A stretch of DNA of 64,000 nt, from positions 109,801 through 173,800 of the forward strand of contig DAOTXW010000009.1 in the NCBI GenBank assembly GCA_034435035.1, in the 5' to 3' direction. The notes beneath the pieces are model-generated. The model had not been told where the DNA came from, searched no databases, and worked only from the letters and a program-made list of their open reading frames with translations. How positions within the stretch are numbered: position 1 is the stretch's first letter; each line of letters starts with the position of its first letter. The position numbers and the translations under genes are program-made. The DNA comes from JAHEME01 sp034435035. GTDB taxonomy: Bacteria > Chloroflexota > Anaerolineae > Aggregatilineales > UBA3940. Below are positions 60,231 to 64,000 of the stretch, piece by piece.

Positions 60231-60236
60231 TATAAT
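60231..60236 (+). promoter_or_regulatory. -10 element of the peptide transporter operon
   Basis: TATAAT about 230 bp before the oppB-like start. No convincing -35. Confidence 0.5.
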
Positions 60237-60463
60237 CCTGCTATCTCTTGGATGCTTAATCAGGATGGCCATGCCGTCAATATTTGAGGAGGGTGTCTTC
60301 CCTCCGGGCGGCTGCATCCCGCAGCGAGGGGTCGGGCGATGCGTTTGGCCTTATGCACATGAAACACAGGTGGCCGCCCAGCGGCTGAATCAACGTCCAC
60401 AAGGCGGCCCGGCAGCCGGGAAGCCCATGCATCGATGAGGGGGAAAGACCGCAGAGGTGTACC
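60237..60463 (+). other. Long structured leader of the peptide transporter operon
   Basis: The 227-nt 5' region contains several short hairpins: GGAGGG/CCCTCC (60288-60305) and GCTGC/GCAGC (60311-60325), and further GC-rich pairs downstream. A 57-codon frame opens at ATG 60265 but has no ribosome binding site. No known riboswitch consensus is recognised. Confidence 0.4.
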
Positions 60464-61543
60464 ATGACCAATTATCTGATCCGGCGTATCTTCACCATGT
60501 TGATTGTCCTCTTTCTGAGTACAATCGCCATCTTCGGTATTCTCAATGCTGCCCCTGGCGGCCCGCTCGATGGGCTGCGCATGCAGAATGCTAACCGCAA
60601 CCGTCGTGTGACGGCCTATGACTATCAGCGCCTGGAAAGCCTGCTGGGGCTCGACAAGCCGGTTCACCTGCGCTATGTCGTATGGCTGGCAGGCGATGAC
60701 TGGATCGAAGCGCTCCCGATATGGTTCACCGGGCTTAATAACCAGGGTAAGCCGTTTGAGAATGGTACGACCAAAGGCGTGCTGCGCGGTGACTGGGGCG
60801 AGTCGTGGGCAGTGGCATCCAACCGCCCGGTTCTCGAAGTCATCAACGAGCGTCTGGGCAATACCGTCATCCTCATGAGCCTGGCCACCATTGTCTCGCT
60901 TGTGGTGGCGGTCCCCATTGGCGTATTTTCAGCCGTCAAGCAGTACTCTACGCTGGACTATGCCGCCACCACTTTCTCCTTCATCGGCATCTCGATGCCT
61001 GTCTTCTGGCTTGGCCTGATGATGATCATCCTGTTTGCGATCAAGTTCCAACAGTGGGGGCTGCCATCTCTGCCATCCGGGGGGGTGACTTCGCTGCGCG
61101 GAGCAGGGGCCGGAACCGTCTTAGATCGGATACGACATCTGATAATGCCCACGGTCGTCCTGTCGCTGCTGTATATGGCGACCTGGAGCCGATTCATGAG
61201 AACGTCGATGCTTGACGTGCTCCATCAGGATTATGTTCGCACAGCTCGAGCCAAGGGCCTGGTGGAGCGCATTGTCATCGCCAAGCATGCTTTCCGCAAT
61301 GCGCTGATCCCCCTGATTACGATCGTGACTCTGCAACTGTCCGGGTTGTTCGGGGGCGCGGTGTTGACCGAGACGGTGTTTGCCTATCCGGGGATGGGAC
61401 ATCTGTACTTCAACGCCATCAGCCGCAGCGACTGGCCGCTGGTCATGGGCTATCTGCTGATTCTGTCTGTGTTGGTGATCGTGTCCAACCTGATTGCAGA
61501 TATTGCCTATGTCATGGTTGACCCACGTATTCGCTACGACTGA
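60464..61543 (+). CDS. Peptide ABC transporter permease, OppB/DppB type
   Basis: 359 residues. AGAGGTG precedes the ATG. Typical BPD-transport layout: N-terminal helix with LIRRIFTMLIVLFLSTIAIFGILNAAPGGP, an extracytoplasmic loop, five further helices, and the EAA loop HQDYVRTARAKGLVERIVIAKHAFRNALIP where the ATPase docks. The insertion before helix 2 is longer than average. It pairs with the OppC-type permease downstream. ATPase genes are not in the window. Confidence 0.94.
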   Translation: MTNYLIRRIFTMLIVLFLSTIAIFGILNAAPGGPLDGLRMQNANRNRRVTAYDYQRLESLLGLDKPVHLRYVVWLAGDDWIEALPIWFTGLNNQGKPFENGTTKGVLRGDWGESWAVASNRPVLEVINERLGNTVILMSLATIVSLVVAVPIGVFSAVKQYSTLDYAATTFSFIGISMPVFWLGLMMIILFAIKFQQWGLPSLPSGGVTSLRGAGAGTVLDRIRHLIMPTVVLSLLYMATWSRFMRTSMLDVLHQDYVRTARAKGLVERIVIAKHAFRNALIPLITIVTLQLSGLFGGAVLTETVFAYPGMGHLYFNAISRSDWPLVMGYLLILSVLVIVSNLIADIAYVMVDPRIRYD

Positions 61544-61581
61544 TCCGGATGACGATCCAGAATATAGGGGGATGATCGAAG

Positions 61582-62571
61582 ATGGCTGTTCAACCACTCC
61601 AATCAAGCAGCATGGAGCTGCAGGCCGATACCATTGTAACCGAGGAAATGACCCAGTTTCAGATGATCTGGCGGCGCTTCCGGAAGCATCGGCTCGCGCT
61701 GCTGGGCGGCATCGTTCTGGGGATTTTTGCCTTGTCGGCCTTACTGGCTCCGGTGCTGGCGCCTCGCCTGCCTCAGGGAGCTCCCGGGGTTCGCGTTCCC
61801 GGCGCTCTGCTGTTTGATCCGATGGCGGTAGACCCCGCCAACCAGCACCTTAAGCCGGGCGTCGATGGGCACATCCTGGGCACCGATGAGGTCGGGCGAG
61901 ATATCCTGGCCCGCCTGATCTACGGGGCGCGGGTATCGCTTTACATCGGCATCATGGCTACCATCGGCTCAGAGAGCATTGGTGCGCTGGTGGGCGCGAT
62001 TTCGGGCTACTACGGGGGAACCATTGACCAGGTGCTGATGCGCATTGTCGACTTCATGCTGACTCTGCCCACCCTGCCAATCCTGCTGGTGCTCAGCGCC
62101 ATGCTGGCCGGGCAGATCAGCTCTCCGTTCATGCGGCTCAATTTCCTGGTGCTGATCCTGGTCTTATTTGGCTGGATGGGCGCTGCCCGCCTGGTGCGGG
62201 GAGTCGTCCTCAGTCTGCGCGCACAGGAATTCACGGAAGCGAGCAAGGCACTGGGCGCCAGCGATGTGCGCATCATCGTCCGCCACATGCTGCCCAATGC
62301 GCTGGCTCCGATCATCGTCAATGCGACCCTCGGGGTTGGCGGCGTCATCATCGTGGAGGCCGCACTCAGTTTCCTGGGCTTTGGGGTACAGCCCCCCACG
62401 CCGAGCTGGGGCAATATGCTAACCCGCGTCCAGGACTACATGTTCCTGAATCCGACGCTGGCCATCTGGCCCGGCCTGTGCATCTTCCTCACGGTGCTGT
62501 CCATCAACTTCATGGGTGATGGGCTGCGCGACGCGCTGGATCCGCGTATGCGAGGCGTGGGCGGACACTAA
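61582..62571 (+). CDS. Peptide ABC transporter permease, OppC/DppC type
   Basis: 329 residues. GGGGGAT is eight bases upstream. The cytoplasmic N-terminus (about 1-35) leads to a helix (about 38-58), then GTDEVGRDILARLIYGARVSLYIGIMA of OppC proteins, further helices, the EAA loop EFTEASKALGASDVRIIVRHMLPNALAP, and LGFGVQPPTPSWGNML. It forms the translocation pore with the first permease. A stem-loop separates it from the binding-protein gene. Confidence 0.95.
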   Translation: MAVQPLQSSSMELQADTIVTEEMTQFQMIWRRFRKHRLALLGGIVLGIFALSALLAPVLAPRLPQGAPGVRVPGALLFDPMAVDPANQHLKPGVDGHILGTDEVGRDILARLIYGARVSLYIGIMATIGSESIGALVGAISGYYGGTIDQVLMRIVDFMLTLPTLPILLVLSAMLAGQISSPFMRLNFLVLILVLFGWMGAARLVRGVVLSLRAQEFTEASKALGASDVRIIVRHMLPNALAPIIVNATLGVGGVIIVEAALSFLGFGVQPPTPSWGNMLTRVQDYMFLNPTLAIWPGLCIFLTVLSINFMGDGLRDALDPRMRGVGGH

Positions 62572-62589
62572 AGTCTCCCCGGCGAAATC

Positions 62590-62617
62590 CCCCGGCGGGC
62601 CTCAGGACCCGCCGGGG
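62590..62617 (+). terminator. Stem-loop between oppC-like and binding-protein genes
   Basis: CCCCGGCGGG (62590-62599) pairs with CCCGCCGGGG (62608-62617), 10 bp, 8-nt loop, no T-tract. It may end the permease transcript or protect processed ends. Confidence 0.5.
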
Positions 62618-63041
62618 CGCTGTGTGACCGATCGCTGCCGGGCACGCCGTTGAAACCCTGGTCGATTGAAGGCGATGCTCTACGCCCCCAACTGAGGGCT
62701 TGCCTTTTGTGCAGGAGTTTGCTACTCTAATCGCTAGAAGAGCGTCTGAAAGTTGGGCTCACCAGCGCAAAGATAATGTCAAATGTCCCATCCCAGTGAA
62801 CCCGCTGACTGCACCCCACAACACTAACCTACACACCAGAGGGACCGGACATCCTCTGATCACGCTGTGAGCTACCGATTAAGTGAGCTGGCAATACACT
62901 CTATCTTTACTATGCCATCAGCATGATGAAAGAGAAAGGAGGTGATGACCAGGCACAGAAAAACTTCTACTTGATCGCTGGTGCAGCACCTGTTTTCGCC
63001 AGCAAGTGTAATCAGTTTCTAATCAGGGAGGAAAGAACGTT
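62618..63041 (+). other. 424-bp gap before the binding-protein gene
   Basis: Besides the STAB-SD-like element at 62933-62946 no gene is visible. A 9-codon frame (MTRHRKTST) starts at 62945 just after that element. Promoter candidates such as TTGCCT (62700-62705) with TACTCT (62723-62728, 17 bp) are weak. Confidence 0.4.
62933..62946 (+). promoter_or_regulatory. STAB-SD-like element: full anti-Shine-Dalgarno complement in the 5' UTR
   Basis: AGAAAGGAGGTGAT is 14 contiguous bases complementary to the 3' end of Bacillus-type 16S rRNA. It lies 96 bp before the true ATG, which has its own GGGAGGAAAG. No real gene starts here. In Bacillus such elements bind 30S subunits and block 5' exonuclease decay, stabilising the mRNA. 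Confidence 0.55.
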
Positions 63042-64000
63042 ATGTATAACAAGCGTTGGGCGCTGATCGGTGCGCTCATTCTGGTAGCGTCATTTGCCCT
63101 CGCGGCCTGCGCGACCGGCGCTGTGCAGACCGTGGTGGTGACCGAGATGGTCGAGGGCGAGATCGTCACCCAGGTGGTAGAGGTGACCGCTGCACCTGAG
63201 GTTCCCACTCAGGACACGATCATCATCTGCATGAGCCAGGAGCCTGACAGCCTCTACCGCGTCACCAGCAATATGGCGGTGACCGTGCAGGTCCTGGGCG
63301 CTGCCGACCCCAAGGGCTATGTCAATGACCGCGGCTACTTCTATGAGACCCAGATGCTGGTGGACAACGCCTTCCCGTCCTTCGAGACCGGCGATGCCGT
63401 CCTGGAAGGCGAGGGATCGGATGCGGTCCTGAGCGTGACGTACCGCTTCAAGGACAACATCACCTGGTCCGACGGCGAGCCCTTCACGGTGGATGACATC
63501 CTGTTCACCCGCGAAGTCGTCATCGACCCGGATTCAGGCGCCGTCACCCGCGGCATCCTGGATACCATGACCTTCGAGAAGGTGGACGACTACACCCTGA
63601 AGGTCAGCTACCCGGCTGGCGTCAAGGATCCGCTGTACTTCCTGCCGCCGCTCAGCTCCGCTTATGGCATCTCTGCGCCGCTGCCCGAGCACGTCCTGGG
63701 TGAGATGACCCCGGCCGAGATCGCGGAGAGCGACTATGCCCGCCTGCCCAACCCGGTGCTCGGCCCCTACGAGTTCGTCGAGTGGGTCGAGGGCGACCGC
63801 GTGGTTCTGAAGGCGGTCGAGAACTGGTGGGGCGGCGAGGTCGCCGTTCCGAATCTGATCTTCCGCTTCATCACCGACACCAACCAGCTGCTGGCCTCGA
63901 CGCTCTCCGGTGAGTGCGACTACGCCACCAGCGACGGCCTCCAGCTGACCCAGCTGCCCTTCATCCAGCAGTCCGCGGATCAGGGCCTGATCAACTACGA
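63042..64000 (+). CDS. Peptide-binding lipoprotein, solute-binding family 5 (partial)
   Basis: The first 319 codons are in the window; the gene runs off the right edge. ATG 63042 follows GGGAGGAAAG. The signal MYNKRWALIGALILVA... ends in the lipobox ALAAC (Cys23). A valine/glutamate-rich spacer (about 30-45) precedes family 5 features: MSQEPDSLYRVTSNM, YRFKDNITWSDGEPFTVDDILFTREVV, LPNPVLGPYEFVEWVEGDRVVLKAVENWW. Codon use is strongly biased to GTC, CTG, ATC, GAG and ACC, more than in neighbours, which suggests high expression. It should deliver peptides to the two permeases upstream. Confidence 0.93.
   Translation, partial: MYNKRWALIGALILVASFALAACATGAVQTVVVTEMVEGEIVTQVVEVTAAPEVPTQDTIIICMSQEPDSLYRVTSNMAVTVQVLGAADPKGYVNDRGYFYETQMLVDNAFPSFETGDAVLEGEGSDAVLSVTYRFKDNITWSDGEPFTVDDILFTREVVIDPDSGAVTRGILDTMTFEKVDDYTLKVSYPAGVKDPLYFLPPLSSAYGISAPLPEHVLGEMTPAEIAESDYARLPNPVLGPYEFVEWVEGDRVVLKAVENWWGGEVAVPNLIFRFITDTNQLLASTLSGECDYATSDGLQLTQLPFIQQSADQGLINY

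Noticed and set aside
60265..60438. 57-codon frame in the peptide-operon leader
   Set aside because: No ribosome binding site and Gly/Pro/Arg-rich random-looking translation; better explained as hairpin-forming leader RNA.
1..64000. Search for tRNA/rRNA genes, CRISPR arrays, insertion sequences, att sites and tandem repeats
   Set aside because: None found by reading; no transposase, integrase or repeat-spacer pattern, and no tRNA-like T-loop in the gaps.

Overview
The window is a compact, GC-rich (about 60 %) bacterial chromosome segment with short intergenic gaps, many stop/start overlaps and no sign of mobile DNA, CRISPR arrays, rRNA or tRNA genes. The gene set points to a Chloroflexota bacterium, probably Anaerolineae-like: threonine/proline-rich lipoprotein linkers, GT-C glycosyltransferase pairs, DUF711, DUF3048, a GAF/PAS adenylate cyclase, a PP2C-type phosphatase with a cyclic-nucleotide domain, PolX, and a peptide ABC importer whose binding protein has a short acidic valine-rich spacer. 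The assignment is inferred from gene content only. Recognisable promoters often carry an extended -10 of the form TGCTAYAAT, and at least two genes (tsaE, rdgB) look leaderless.

Layout. 1-4.1 kb: the end of a membrane protein gene, a small membrane-anchored protein, then a strong promoter, a 29-codon ORF and an intrinsic terminator in front of a three-gene ABC-2 exporter. 4.1-8.8 kb (minus strand): DUF711 protein, SpoU/TrmH RNA methyltransferase, phosphodiesterase-like lipoprotein, ComEA-like DNA-binding protein. 8.9-12.9 kb: tsaE, wecB, a membrane protein, a GT4 glycosyltransferase and an unknown protein. 13-19 kb: adenylate cyclase, LysM/M23 peptidase, ABC-F ATPase, FHA protein. 19.1-24.3 kb: a small gene under a promoter with two LexA-type boxes, priA, a response-regulator-like protein, a degenerate RNase H fold and an exported protein. 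24.4-34.8 kb: oligoendopeptidase, DUF3048 lipoprotein, fmt, lipoprotein, nitroreductase, lysA, polX, phosphatase, SH3-like protein. 34.8-42.4 kb: YprB-like nuclease, membrane protein, glyA, two overlapping GT-C glycosyltransferases. 42.6-51.2 kb: S1-domain protein, GNAT, DUF429, UPF0316, aminotransferase, sugar nucleotidyltransferase, gmk and hyuB. 51.2-60.1 kb: class A PBP, recF, rsmG, a membrane/CBS-like pair, PQQ-propeller lipoprotein, rdgB. 60.2-64 kb: oppB, oppC and the start of the cognate binding-protein gene.

How the genes work together. Much of the content is housekeeping: replication restart and repair (priA, recF, polX), translation (fmt, tsaE, rsmG, S1), one-carbon and lysine metabolism (glyA, lysA), nucleotide metabolism (gmk, rdgB). 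Envelope functions include a PBP, an M23 peptidase, wecB, GT4 and GT-C enzymes, a sugar nucleotidyltransferase and several lipoproteins. An adenylate cyclase and a cyclic-nucleotide-gated phosphatase give both ends of a possible cAMP circuit.

The most notable signals are regulatory: (1) two AGAAC-N4-GTTCT boxes placed on the promoter of an 81-aa orphan gene; (2) promoter, mini-ORF and terminator ahead of the ABC-2 exporter with no second promoter visible; (3) a 14-nt exact match to the full anti-Shine-Dalgarno complement in the 5' UTR of the peptide-binding protein, resembling a STAB-SD mRNA stabiliser; (4) a palindrome in the spacer of the glyA promoter. No clearly new multi-gene system was identified.
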